A stretch of 30,070 nucleotides of DNA from Pullichristensenella sp002068815. Its GTDB lineage: Bacteria > Bacillota > Clostridia > Christensenellales > Aristaeellaceae. The notes below the pieces were generated by a model. It had not been told where the DNA came from, made no database searches, and saw only the letters and a program-made list of their open reading frames with translations. The stretch spans positions 1 to 30,070 of the forward strand of contig JAXGXF010000019.1 of assembly GCA_040772885.1 (NCBI GenBank), written 5' to 3'. This document shows, in pieces, positions 1 to 6,739 of this stretch. Position 1 is the stretch's first letter. Each line of letters opens with the position of its first letter. The position numbers were made by a program, and so were the translations under genes.

Positions 1-1324
1 GCCGGAAGCCTACCGACTCCGCCAGAAACGCCCGCTTCGCGTGGCCGATGCCGTGCTCGCCGGACACCTCGCCGCCGAACGCGCGCGCGTGCGCGTAGAG
101 CTTTTGCATGACGGCCTCGACCTTCGGCTTCCAAATGTCGTCCGGCAGCGCGTCCTGACAGGCGTAGATGTGCAGGTTTCCGTCGCCCGCGTGCCCGAAC
201 GAGCAGATGCGCACATCTTCCTCCCGCCCGATCTCGATGCTCTTGCGCACGAATTCGGCGATCCGGTCGCGCGGGAGCACGACGTCGCACTCGTCCATGC
301 TCGGCGTACCGCCCTTGATCGCCTCGAGAAACGCGCCGCGCGCGTTCCAGATGCTCTCCTTGCGCTCCTCGGTGTCGGCGAGCAGCACGTCCTTCGCGCC
401 GAGCGACAGCGCGAGCTCGGTGAGCCTGTCCATCGCGGGCTTGAGCGCGCTCGCGCTCTCGCCGTCGAGCCGTATCAGCAGGTACGCGTCCGCGCTCGCG
501 TCGGGGAACTGCTTGCCCAGGTACGTCTCCGCCGCCTTAATGACCTCGCGCTCCATGAACTCGACGGCCGTCGGCTCCGCGCCGCAGCCGAGGATCGCGG
601 GCACCGCCTCGATGCACCGGTCGAGGTCGTCGAATGGGATCAGCAGGCTCAAATTCACGCGCGGCTCCGGCACCAACCGCACCGTGAGCTTCGTCAGAAA
701 CGCGAGCGTCCCTTCGCTGCCGATCAGGAGGTCCAACAGGCTGTAGCCGCTGCTGTTTTTGACGTTCTTGCCGCCGAGGTTCAGCACCTCGCCGTCCGCC
801 GACACGACCTCCATGCCGAGGATGTAGTCCCGGGTCACGCCGTAGCGCACCGCGCGCATGCCGCCCGCGTTCGTCATCGCGTTGCCGCCCATCGTCGCGG
901 TCTTTTCGCCGGGGTCGGGCGGGTAGAACAGCCCCGTGCCCTCGAGCGCCTTCGGAAATTCCATCAGGAGCACGCCCGGCTCGAGGGTCGCGGTCATGTT
1001 TTTGACGTCGACCTCGAGCACGCGCTTCATCTTTTCGGTCGAGAGCACAACGCCGCCGTCGACCGCCACGCAGCCGCCGCACAGCCCCGTGCCCGCGCCG
1101 CGCGGCGTCACGGCGATGTTGCGCCCGTTGCAGTACCTGAGCACCGCCGAAACCTCGTCGGTCGAAAGCGCGCGGAGCACCGCCTCCGGCGCGAAGTGCC
1201 CGTACTCGGTCATCTCGTCGTGGTCGTAGTCCTCGCCGATCGCCTCGCCGGACAGCGCGCGGCCGGGCATCAGCGTTTCGAAGTAGGCAATATCCTCCGC
1301 GCAGACGCGCGCAAACGGCCTCAT
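1..1324 (-). CDS. glcD: FAD-linked oxidase, GlcD/LctD type (partial, 3' end outside window)
   Basis: Flavoprotein 2-hydroxyacid dehydrogenase, most likely the lactate-oxidising subunit of an Etf-coupled complex. The 441 visible codons hold an N-terminal FAD-binding-4 domain (TPRGAGTGLCGG near residue 75, PPDPGEKTATMGGNAMTNAGG near 135) and the FAD-oxidase C-terminal domain with SFGHAGDGNLH and, at the window edge, SGEHGIG. Family members are about 460-470 aa, so only about 25 residues are missing. The ATG overlaps the etfA stop by four bases (ATGA), so translation is probably coupled. The order etfB-etfA-oxidase matches lctBCD of Acetobacterium woodii, where the complex drives lactate oxidation with NAD+ at the expense of reduced ferredoxin. 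Lactate as substrate is inferred from this context; glycolate or another 2-hydroxyacid is possible. Confidence 0.93.
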   Translation of the reverse strand, partial: MRPFARVCAEDIAYFETLMPGRALSGEAIGEDYDHDEMTEYGHFAPEAVLRALSTDEVSAVLRYCNGRNIAVTPRGAGTGLCGGCVAVDGGVVLSTEKMKRVLEVDVKNMTATLEPGVLLMEFPKALEGTGLFYPPDPGEKTATMGGNAMTNAGGMRAVRYGVTRDYILGMEVVSADGEVLNLGGKNVKNSSGYSLLDLLIGSEGTLAFLTKLTVRLVPEPRVNLSLLIPFDDLDRCIEAVPAILGCGAEPTAVEFMEREVIKAAETYLGKQFPDASADAYLLIRLDGESASALKPAMDRLTELALSLGAKDVLLADTEERKESIWNARGAFLEAIKGGTPSMDECDVVLPRDRIAEFVRKSIEIGREEDVRICSFGHAGDGNLHIYACQDALPDDIWKPKVEAVMQKLYAHARAFGGEVSGEHGIGHAKRAFLAESVGFR

Positions 1325-2508
1325 GTTGGCATTTCCTCCGGTCTCTCCAGCAATCTCGGGAGAATTTTGTAGAGGTCGCCGACGATCGCCACGTGCGCGA
1401 CGTCGAAGATCGGCGCCTCGGGGTCTACGTTGATCGCGACGATGCGCTCGCTTTTGTTCATGCACGCGGCGAACTGTATCGCGCCGCTGACGCCGCAGGT
1501 GATGATCAGCTTCGGCCGCACCGTGCGCCCGGACAGCCCGATCTGCCGCGCGTTCGTCGCCCAGCCCTTTTCCACGAGCGGCCGCGAGACCGCCCACTCG
1601 CCGCCGAGCGCGGCCGCGAGCTTTTGGACCATCTCGAGGTCGGCCTGTTTTTTGAGCCCGCGCCCGCCGACGACGAGCACCTCCGCCTCGGAGATGTTCG
1701 CCGCGGGCGGGATCGGCTGCGTCCGGATGTGCCGAACCGGGGACGCGGCGACGGCCTTCGGGATTTTCCGGACGGCGACCGCCCCGGATGGCTCGGCGCA
1801 CCGCTCGGGCGCCTCCATCACGCGGTAGCGCACGGTCGCGAACTGCGGCCGCGTGCCGGGGGTCACGATCTGCGCCATGATGTTGCCGCCGAACGCCGGG
1901 CGAATCTGCACGAGGTCGGTGTTCGCGCGCATCTCGAGCCGCGTGCAGTCCGCGGTCAGGCCCGTGTGGAACCTCGTCGAGAGCCTGGGCGCGAGGCTTC
2001 TCCCGAGCGAGGTCGCGCCGACGAGCACGACGCTCGGCTTTGCGGATTTGATATAGTCCTCCGCGCAGGCGGCGAACGCGTCGGCGCGGAAGAACGACAG
2101 CCCGGGGTCGTCGTAGACGGCGATCTCGTCCGCGCCGTAGTGCCGAAGCTCCTCGGCGAGCTTGGAAATGCCGCTGCCGATCAAAAGCACCTTGACGCGG
2201 AAATCGACCTCCGCCGCGAGTTCCTTCGCCTTGCCGATCAATTCCAAACTGACCGGGTGCAGCGCGCCTCCGGCGGCTTCGGCGACGACCAGGATGTCCC
2301 TCCACAGGGACTTGTCGACCGACTCGACCTTCGTCTCGAGCCGGACGATCGCCTGCCTCGGGCAGACCTTGATGCAGATGCCGCACACGCGGCACGCGGC
2401 GTTCGGCTCGGGGCATCCGTTTTCGGCGTCCAATCCCTGAAACGGGCAATGCCGGACGCACGCGCCGCACCGGTCACATTTCCGCTCGATGATCGCGATC
2501 CGCGCCAC
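1321..2508 (-). CDS. etfA: Electron transfer flavoprotein alpha subunit with N-terminal 2x[4Fe-4S] ferredoxin domain
   Basis: 395 aa. Residues 1-55 carry two CxxCxxCxxxC sets (C11, C14, C17, C21 and C39, C42, C45, C49), a bacterial ferredoxin domain. An ETF N-terminal domain follows, then the EtfA C-terminal FAD domain (VLVVGGRGLKK near 280, SGAIQF and NVDPEAPIF near 345-365). Ferredoxin-bearing EtfA is known from bifurcating complexes such as LctC and CarE and is absent from simple respiratory ETFs. The gene starts with GTG (2506-2508) inside the last 35 bases of etfB, behind a purine-rich AAGAAGGGGGG stretch. This start keeps the first ferredoxin cysteines close to the N-terminus as in relatives. 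It is cotranscribed between etfB and the FAD oxidase. An electron-confurcating role is inferred from domain content and gene order. Confidence 0.95.
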   Translation of the reverse strand: MARIAIIERKCDRCGACVRHCPFQGLDAENGCPEPNAACRVCGICIKVCPRQAIVRLETKVESVDKSLWRDILVVAEAAGGALHPVSLELIGKAKELAAEVDFRVKVLLIGSGISKLAEELRHYGADEIAVYDDPGLSFFRADAFAACAEDYIKSAKPSVVLVGATSLGRSLAPRLSTRFHTGLTADCTRLEMRANTDLVQIRPAFGGNIMAQIVTPGTRPQFATVRYRVMEAPERCAEPSGAVAVRKIPKAVAASPVRHIRTQPIPPAANISEAEVLVVGGRGLKKQADLEMVQKLAAALGGEWAVSRPLVEKGWATNARQIGLSGRTVRPKLIITCGVSGAIQFAACMNKSERIVAINVDPEAPIFDVAHVAIVGDLYKILPRLLERPEEMPT

Positions 2509-3304
2509 AGGCCCCGCCCCCCTTCTTCAAAAGCCCGATCTTTTCGAGCATTGCGCGGAGCCTGTCAGCCGCCTCGCCCTCCGCCCAAGTCTCGCGCTTT
2601 ACGTCGTTTTCGGGCGGGAAGATGCGCTCGACCTGCGTCGCGCTGCCGGAGAGCCCGTAGTGCGCGGGATCGGTGTCCCAGAACGCGTCGAGGGTGAGCA
2701 CCTTAACCGGCCGGTCCCGGACCTCGCGCGCGGCCTTCAAGGACGGCAGCCGCGGCATGTGGATGTCCTGCTCGACGGTCACGAGGCACGGGAACGGCAT
2801 CCACGCGGTCAGCACCTCGCTCTGCAATTGCTGCTCGACCGCGACGCCGTCCCCGTCGACCTCGATATGCGAAACCCACGCCGCGTGGGGGATGTCGAGG
2901 TGCTCCGCGAGCGCGGGGCCCACCTGCGCGGTGTCGCCGTCGGTCGTCTGCTTGCCGCAGAGGATCAGGTCGAAGTCGCCCGCGCGCCGGATCGCCTGGC
3001 TCAAGGCGTAGCTCGTCGCGAGCACGTCCGCGCCGCCGAGCCTGCGGTCGGAAAACACATAGCCCTCGTCCGCGCCCATCCAATACGCCTCGCGGATGAC
3101 CGCTTCCGCCTGCTTTGGCCCCATCGTCCCGACCGCGACCGTCCCCCCGTGCCTTTCCCGAAGCCGAAGCGCCGTCTCGAGCGCGAACAGATCGTACGGA
3201 TTCAGCTTGCTCGATACGCCGTCCCGCTTCAATACCCCCGTCGTCTCGTCCACCTGCACCCGGTTTGTGTCCGGAACCTGTTTCAGGCACACAAAGATAT
3301 CCAT
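2474..3304 (-). CDS. etfB: Electron transfer flavoprotein beta subunit
   Basis: 276 aa, of usual EtfB length, in the adenine-nucleotide alpha-hydrolase-like fold. It begins MDIFVCLKQVPDT as typical EtfB and has NPYDLFALE near residue 36, LILCGKQTTDGDTAQVGP near 110-127, and a C-terminal EtfB region. The DGDTAQVGP segment is the nucleotide/FAD-binding loop seen in bifurcating EtfB proteins such as LctB. The ATG follows AGGAGG by four bases, and a strong SigA-type promoter lies just upstream, so this is the first gene of the operon. Its 3' end overlaps etfA by 35 bases. Family assignment is secure; bifurcating behaviour is inference from the neighbouring ferredoxin-type EtfA. Confidence 0.95.
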   Translation of the reverse strand: MDIFVCLKQVPDTNRVQVDETTGVLKRDGVSSKLNPYDLFALETALRLRERHGGTVAVGTMGPKQAEAVIREAYWMGADEGYVFSDRRLGGADVLATSYALSQAIRRAGDFDLILCGKQTTDGDTAQVGPALAEHLDIPHAAWVSHIEVDGDGVAVEQQLQSEVLTAWMPFPCLVTVEQDIHMPRLPSLKAAREVRDRPVKVLTLDAFWDTDPAHYGLSGSATQVERIFPPENDVKRETWAEGEAADRLRAMLEKIGLLKKGGGACGADRDHRAEM

Positions 3305-3332
3305 GTTGCCTCCTGCGGATTTCTGTATTCAT

Positions 3333-3361
3333 ACTATAGCGCATCCGCATGGAATGGTCAA
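3333..3361 (-). promoter_or_regulatory. SigA-type promoter of etfB-etfA-oxidase operon
   Basis: Read on the minus strand: TTGACC (3361-3356), 17-base spacer, TATAGT (3338-3333). The predicted start is about 20 bases upstream of the etfB ATG, leaving a short leader that contains the AGGAGG site. No clear operator palindrome is visible around it. Confidence 0.75.
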
Positions 3362-3429
3362 CAGCGGATTTCCGCCGCGAAAGCGGGCATTCCGCACCGC
3401 AAAATTTCTCCGCCAAAAAGGTTGATTTT

Positions 3430-3790
3430 CCAAGGGCGCGGGCTTACCCGATCGCGATCGCGATCGCGGAGGGCGTCGTCGCCGGCTGCGTGCGCGCGCA
3501 GGACCTCGAGCCGCCGGGGGATTCCTACGCGGACTGCCTGCACTCCATCCGGTACTGGAACGGGGAGTTCCCGTTCGAGGAGGGAATCCGGAGGCGGCGG
3601 CCTTCGTCGCGTCGGGCGCTCATGCCGATGTCCGCCGGCGATGCCCCGGCGCTCGCCGCGGGGAGGCCGTTCAGCGCGCGCATCGCGCCGATCTACGAGG
3701 GCGGGGCGGTCGTGCTCGCGGCGGCGTACGGCGACGGCCCGTCGGCGGACGGGGCAGGGAATTTCCCGGAAAGCGCAGCCGGACGGGGGC
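3430..3790 (+). pseudogene. Decayed coding stretch of unknown origin
   Basis: Between the etf promoter and the next promoter (3362-3849) there is no convincing intact gene. One plus-strand frame stays open with coding-like composition (third positions almost all G/C) from about 3450 to 3590, giving AEGVVAGCVRAQDLEPPGDS and onward. Around 3590 the protein-like signal appears to move to another frame (NPEAAAFVASGAHADV), then back (IAPIYEGGAVVLAAAYG near 3690). That suggests frameshift decay of a former gene. An ATG-initiated ORF of 173 codons (3349-3870) exists, but it starts inside the etfB promoter and has no ribosome site. I do not recognise a family. The segment also contains three consecutive GATCGC units near 3450. 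Confidence 0.25.
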
Positions 3791-3849
3791 CGAGCGCCTC
3801 CGTCCGGCCGCATATGGAGGAATCTCACGCGCGGATGAGGCAAAATATG

Positions 3850-3878
3850 TTGCATTCCGGGCGCGTTTGATGTATGAT
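3850..3878 (+). promoter_or_regulatory. SigA-type promoter of the diguanylate cyclase gene
   Basis: TTGCAT (3850-3855), 17-base spacer, TATGAT (3873-3878). The predicted start leaves a leader of roughly 50 bases before the ATG at 3934, with a GAGAGGG ribosome site. Confidence 0.6.
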
Positions 3879-3933
3879 AAAATGTCGGAAACACGGGCAG
3901 CATCGGGGATTCCGCGCATGAGAGGGTAGAACG

Positions 3934-5070
3934 ATGAGCTTGATGAGCAACAGCGTCATCTGCGTCCATTTGGTGATAATCATGCTGGTCATGCTGGGCT
4001 ACAGCGCCCGGCGAATGGATCGAAAGAACCCCGCGGACAAGCTCTATGTCACGCTCCTGATCGTGAACATCTTCCTGCTCATACTGGATGTCCTGGCGAG
4101 GTTCGACGGGACGCGCCACGCCGCCTTTCCGATCATCAACCGCGTCAGCAACTTCATCATCTTCGCCGCGAACCCGGTGCTTCCCTGCCTGTGGCTTCTG
4201 TACGTGTTGCTCTGGGCGGACAAGGGAGTCCGGGGGATCAAAAAGGCGCTCAACTGGATCGCGCTTCTGAACGCCGTGAACCTCGCGATGGTCGTCGCGT
4301 CGCAGTTCACGGGCTGGTACTATTCGATCGACGCGGACAACATCTATTCCCGGGGGCCGCTGTACCCGGTCTCGACCGCGCTGATGCTCGCCCCGGCGCT
4401 CGCCTCCTACGCCGCGCTTTTGTGGAACCGGAAGCGCCTCGAGCCGAAGGTGCTCCGGCCGCTTTTGATGTTCCCCGTCCCCCCGCTGGTCGGCATATTC
4501 CTGCAGCTGTTCTTCTTCGGGATACCGTTCGCGCTGAACTCGATCGTCGTGTCCCTGCTGATACTGCTCCTGTACGTGCAGGACCGCAACATCCATACGG
4601 ACGTGCTGACCGGCGCGGGCAACCGCAGGCAGATGTACGCGGTGCTCTCCGAGAAGATTCGGCGGACCTCGCCGGGGCGGACGTTCTCCCTGATCATGCT
4701 CGACCTCGACAACTTCAAGGCCGTCAACGACGGCTACGGCCACGAGGCGGGCGACCGCATGCTGGTCGGCACGGCGGAGATGCTGAAGTCGAGCGTTCGC
4801 TCGCGGGACTATGTGATCCGCTACGGCGGCGACGAATTCATGCTGATCGTCGACATCAGCGATCCGGACGACCTGAGCGCGCTGCTGGAGAGGATCGATC
4901 TGCGGCGCAAGAAGCTCAACGAGTCGTCCAAGCTGCCGTTTGCGCTCTCGTTCAGCGTCGGGAGCGTCGTCTACCGCTGCGACGCCCCGGCGAGCGTCGA
5001 CGAGCTGATCAAGCAGGTGGACCGGAGGATGTACGCGAACAAGAGGCACCGGGAGGAGGCGTCCGGCTAG
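3934..5070 (+). CDS. Membrane-anchored diguanylate cyclase (GGDEF)
   Basis: 378 aa. About six or seven hydrophobic segments occupy residues 1-215 (for example 8-24, 38-55, 72-94, 105-124, 145-163, 175-214), forming an N-terminal membrane sensor. The cytoplasmic GGDEF domain covers 220-375: DVLTGAGNRR at 223-232, metal/substrate motif DLDNFKAVND at 257-266, an intact GGDEF at 298-302, and an RSRD inhibitory I-site (289-292) exactly five residues before it. Active cyclase with c-di-GMP product feedback is therefore expected from family knowledge. There is no EAL or HD-GYP domain. The gene is monocistronic with its own promoter. Its TAG stop shares the tetramer CTAG with the stop of the convergent msrC. 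The sensed signal is unknown. Confidence 0.93.
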   Translation: MSLMSNSVICVHLVIIMLVMLGYSARRMDRKNPADKLYVTLLIVNIFLLILDVLARFDGTRHAAFPIINRVSNFIIFAANPVLPCLWLLYVLLWADKGVRGIKKALNWIALLNAVNLAMVVASQFTGWYYSIDADNIYSRGPLYPVSTALMLAPALASYAALLWNRKRLEPKVLRPLLMFPVPPLVGIFLQLFFFGIPFALNSIVVSLLILLLYVQDRNIHTDVLTGAGNRRQMYAVLSEKIRRTSPGRTFSLIMLDLDNFKAVNDGYGHEAGDRMLVGTAEMLKSSVRSRDYVIRYGGDEFMLIVDISDPDDLSALLERIDLRRKKLNESSKLPFALSFSVGSVVYRCDAPASVDELIKQVDRRMYANKRHREEASG

Positions 5071-5546
5071 GCGATCCAATCCTCCAGCCGGATGCGCTCG
5101 CAGAGCATGGCGACGCAGTGCTCGAGCCCGCGGCGGTCCGCCTCGCCAAACCGCGCCCGGACGGGGCTGTCGATATCCAGCACGCCGAGCAGCCGGCCCT
5201 CCTTTAGAATCGGCACGACGATTTCCGATTCGGACGCGCCGTCGCAGGCGATGTGCCCCGGAAATTGGTGCACATCCTCGACGACGATCGTCTCCCTCCG
5301 CGCGGCCGCGGCGCCGCAGACGCCCCTCCCGATCGCGATGCGCACGCAGGCCGGCTTCCCCTGAAACGGGCCGAGCACGAGCTCGTCCCCCCGCAGGATG
5401 TAGAAGCCGGCCCAGTTGACGTCCGCGAGGCGCAAAAAGAGCAGCGCCGCGCAGTTCGAGAGGTTCGCAAGCGCGTCCTCTTCGCCCCCGATCAGCCCGC
5501 CGAGCGCCGAAAGCAGATTTTCATATTCCCGGTCGCGCGCTTCCAT
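5067..5546 (-). CDS. msrC: Free methionine-(R)-sulfoxide reductase (GAF-domain fRMsr)
   Basis: 159 aa single GAF domain. It would reduce free methionine-(R)-sulfoxide in the cytoplasm with thioredoxin. The three family cysteines are present in the segments KPACVRI, GRGVCGAAA and FPGHIACDGASESEIVVP, matching the catalytic and resolving cysteines of YebR/fRMsr; NWAGFYIL and LLGVLDIDSP are also typical. The ATG at 5546 is preferred because AAGGAG lies ten bases upstream and the protein then has normal family length; the frame stays open further upstream only through the promoter region of the divergent exporter. It is convergent with the diguanylate cyclase (four-base overlap) and divergent from the LysE-type gene. 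Confidence 0.92.
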   Translation of the reverse strand: MEARDREYENLLSALGGLIGGEEDALANLSNCAALLFLRLADVNWAGFYILRGDELVLGPFQGKPACVRIAIGRGVCGAAAARRETIVVEDVHQFPGHIACDGASESEIVVPILKEGRLLGVLDIDSPVRARFGEADRRGLEHCVAMLCERIRLEDWIA

Positions 5547-5565
5547 ATATTTCTCACTCCTTGCG

Positions 5566-5594
5566 TTGACAAACCCGGTTTGTTGTAGTAATAT
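5566..5594 (+). promoter_or_regulatory. SigA-type promoter of the LysE-family exporter
   Basis: TTGACA (5566-5571, consensus), 17-base spacer, TAATAT (5589-5594). The start is predicted near 5601, with a leader of about 40 bases. A perfect palindrome sits over the -35 box and spacer. The divergent msrC must have its promoter in the same 90-base gap; a weak candidate on the minus strand is TTTCGA followed 16 bases later by TATTAC. Confidence 0.75.
5569..5583. promoter_or_regulatory. Operator-like palindrome ACAAACC-C-GGTTTGT
   Basis: Perfect inverted repeat with 7-base arms and one central base. It overlaps the last three bases of the -35 box and most of the spacer of the exporter promoter, the classic position for a repressor site. 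A related imperfect version (ACAAAACCCGGCTTGC) begins at 8672, upstream of the YczE-like gene. The cognate regulator is not evident in the window. Confidence 0.45.
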
Positions 5595-5640
5595 GCTGCA
5601 AACGATCCATCGAAACCGAGAAGAGCGGGGAGGGCGGCCC

Positions 5641-6279
5641 ATGGCAGTGCTCTGGTTGACCGCGGTGGGGATCGCCTTTTCCGGGGCGATCATGCCGGGC
5701 CCGGTGCTGACGTATACGATCAAGCAGTCGTTCACCAGCGGGGCGAAGGCCGGCTTTCTGATCATGATCGGCCACGCGCTCCTCGAGATCGCGCTGATCG
5801 CGCTGATCTTCCTGGGCTTCGACGTGATCCTGCAGTCCGACGCGGCGCAGATCATCATAGGCATCGTCGGCGGCCTGCTGCTCGTGTATCTCGGCGGCGA
5901 CATGATCCGAAGCTCCGTCCGGAACAAAATCCGCATCGAGGTCGAGGGCGGGGGAGGGAGCTCCGGGAACATGATCCTCTCCGGCCTCCTGATCAGCGCG
6001 TCGAACCCGTACTTCCTGCTCTGGTGGGCGATCATCGGCCTAGGCTTCCTATTGGAGGCGTACAAGTCGTTCGGCTTCGCCGGCGTCGCGGTGTTCTATC
6101 TCGGGCACATGGTCGCCGATTTCCTCTGGTACGGCGCGATTTCGACGATCATCGGCAAGACCCGCAAATTCGTCAACATGGGCGTCTACCGCGGGATCAT
6201 CGTCGCGCTCGGCTGCCTGCTCGTCTACTTCGGCGGGAACTTCGTCTATCAGGCCGTGCGGAGCATCGCCCGGGCGTAG
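5641..6279 (+). CDS. LysE/RhtB-family amino-acid exporter
   Basis: 212 aa with about six hydrophobic helices over nearly the whole length, as in LysE/RhtB translocators. The N-terminus has the family pattern (GIAFSGAIMPGPVLTYTIKQ at about 7-26), a GHALLEIALI segment near 43, and SNPYFLLWW near 121 in the second repeat. It likely exports an amino acid or related small metabolite; substrate cannot be read from the sequence. The ATG at 5641 is chosen because GGGGAGGG lies about six bases upstream; an in-frame ATG at 5594 overlaps the -10 box and cannot be used. It is transcribed from the adjacent consensus promoter and is probably monocistronic. Confidence 0.88.
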   Translation: MAVLWLTAVGIAFSGAIMPGPVLTYTIKQSFTSGAKAGFLIMIGHALLEIALIALIFLGFDVILQSDAAQIIIGIVGGLLLVYLGGDMIRSSVRNKIRIEVEGGGGSSGNMILSGLLISASNPYFLLWWAIIGLGFLLEAYKSFGFAGVAVFYLGHMVADFLWYGAISTIIGKTRKFVNMGVYRGIIVALGCLLVYFGGNFVYQAVRSIARA

Positions 6280-6293
6280 CCCGTCCATCCTTG

Positions 6294-6330
6294 AAAAATC
6301 TCCGCGCGCCGACGAAGGCCGCGCGGAGAT
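6294..6330 (-). terminator. Rho-independent terminator (minus strand)
   Basis: Perfect 11-bp stem (arms 6298-6308 and 6320-6330, ATCTCCGCGCG/CGCGCGGAGAT, 11-base loop), followed on the minus strand by TTTTTC. It sits directly against the broken end of the minus-strand receiver/TrkA remnant, so it probably belonged to a gene whose body has been deleted. It may also slow plus-strand transcripts from the LysE gene. Confidence 0.7.
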
Positions 6331-6642
6331 CTGCGGGAGCCGGAAATCGCGTATCCTCTTCCCGGCGACCGGGGAGGAATCCCCGATCACCCTCTCCACG
6401 AGCGAGTACTTGCCGTTGTGCAGCTTCAAAAGCGTCATCATGTCGCCCATCGTCATCTCCTCCGCGACCCCGAGGTCGAGCAGTATCAGATCCGCCGCCT
6501 CGCCGTCCAGCGCGCCGCGCGCGGCCCGCGCGCTGCCCGCGGGGATGTATTGAAACCCCTCGCGGTCGATCAGGTATTCGAAGAGGTTTTGTATGTGCCG
6601 GTCGTCCTCGACCACGAGAATTCTGGCGCGACCCGGGTACAC
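6331..6642 (-). pseudogene. Fused remnants: response-regulator receiver N-terminus + TrkA C-terminal fragment
   Basis: From a GTG at 6642 the reading frame gives ARILVVEDDRHIQNLFEYLI and onward to LILLDLG, the first 58 residues of a CheY-like receiver with the acidic pair D13/D14 and phospho-acceptor D56. At residue 59 the sequence changes without a frame break to VAEEMTMGDMMTLLKLHNGK...VAGKRIRDFRLP, which resembles the region preceding and including a TrkA-C (RCK_C) domain of potassium-uptake regulators. That fragment stops at about residue 104, where the terminator hairpin begins. The frame then runs on with no natural stop through antisense of the LysE gene. Both parts are far shorter than their families, so the fusion is read as deletion debris rather than a working protein. 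Confidence 0.6.
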
Positions 6643-6710
6643 GGCCGTTCACTTCCGGCGCTGCGAAGAGAGCCCTCCCCGGAGACGCCCGGGGAAATGA
6701 TTCGTCCCCT

Positions 6711-6739
6711 ATTATAGCCGATGGGAGGCAGGAAGTAAA
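6711..6739 (-). promoter_or_regulatory. Promoter-like site of the receiver remnant
   Basis: On the minus strand TTTACT (6739-6734), 17-base spacer, TATAAT (6716-6711). It lies about 70 bases upstream of the GTG at 6642; a GC-rich hairpin (TCCCCGG/CCGGGGA, about 6676-6695) is in between. It is probably the original promoter of the lost response-regulator gene. The MBOAT remnant begins right behind its -35 box. Confidence 0.45.

Noticed and set aside
41..1372. Plus-strand open frame of 443 codons at the left edge
   Set aside because: Antisense to the FAD oxidase, whose minus-strand frame has full family motifs. The plus-strand translation is His/Arg/Ala-rich without any domain.
3448..3470. Three GATCGC units as a possible CRISPR, origin or HIP1-like signal
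   Set aside because: Too short and single, GATCGC-like words are common in this GC-rich coding DNA, and the segment is coding-like (Ala-Ile repeats).
5594..5640. Earlier ATG for the LysE-family exporter
   Set aside because: It lies on the -10 box, lacks a ribosome site and would add a hydrophilic extension unlike the family.
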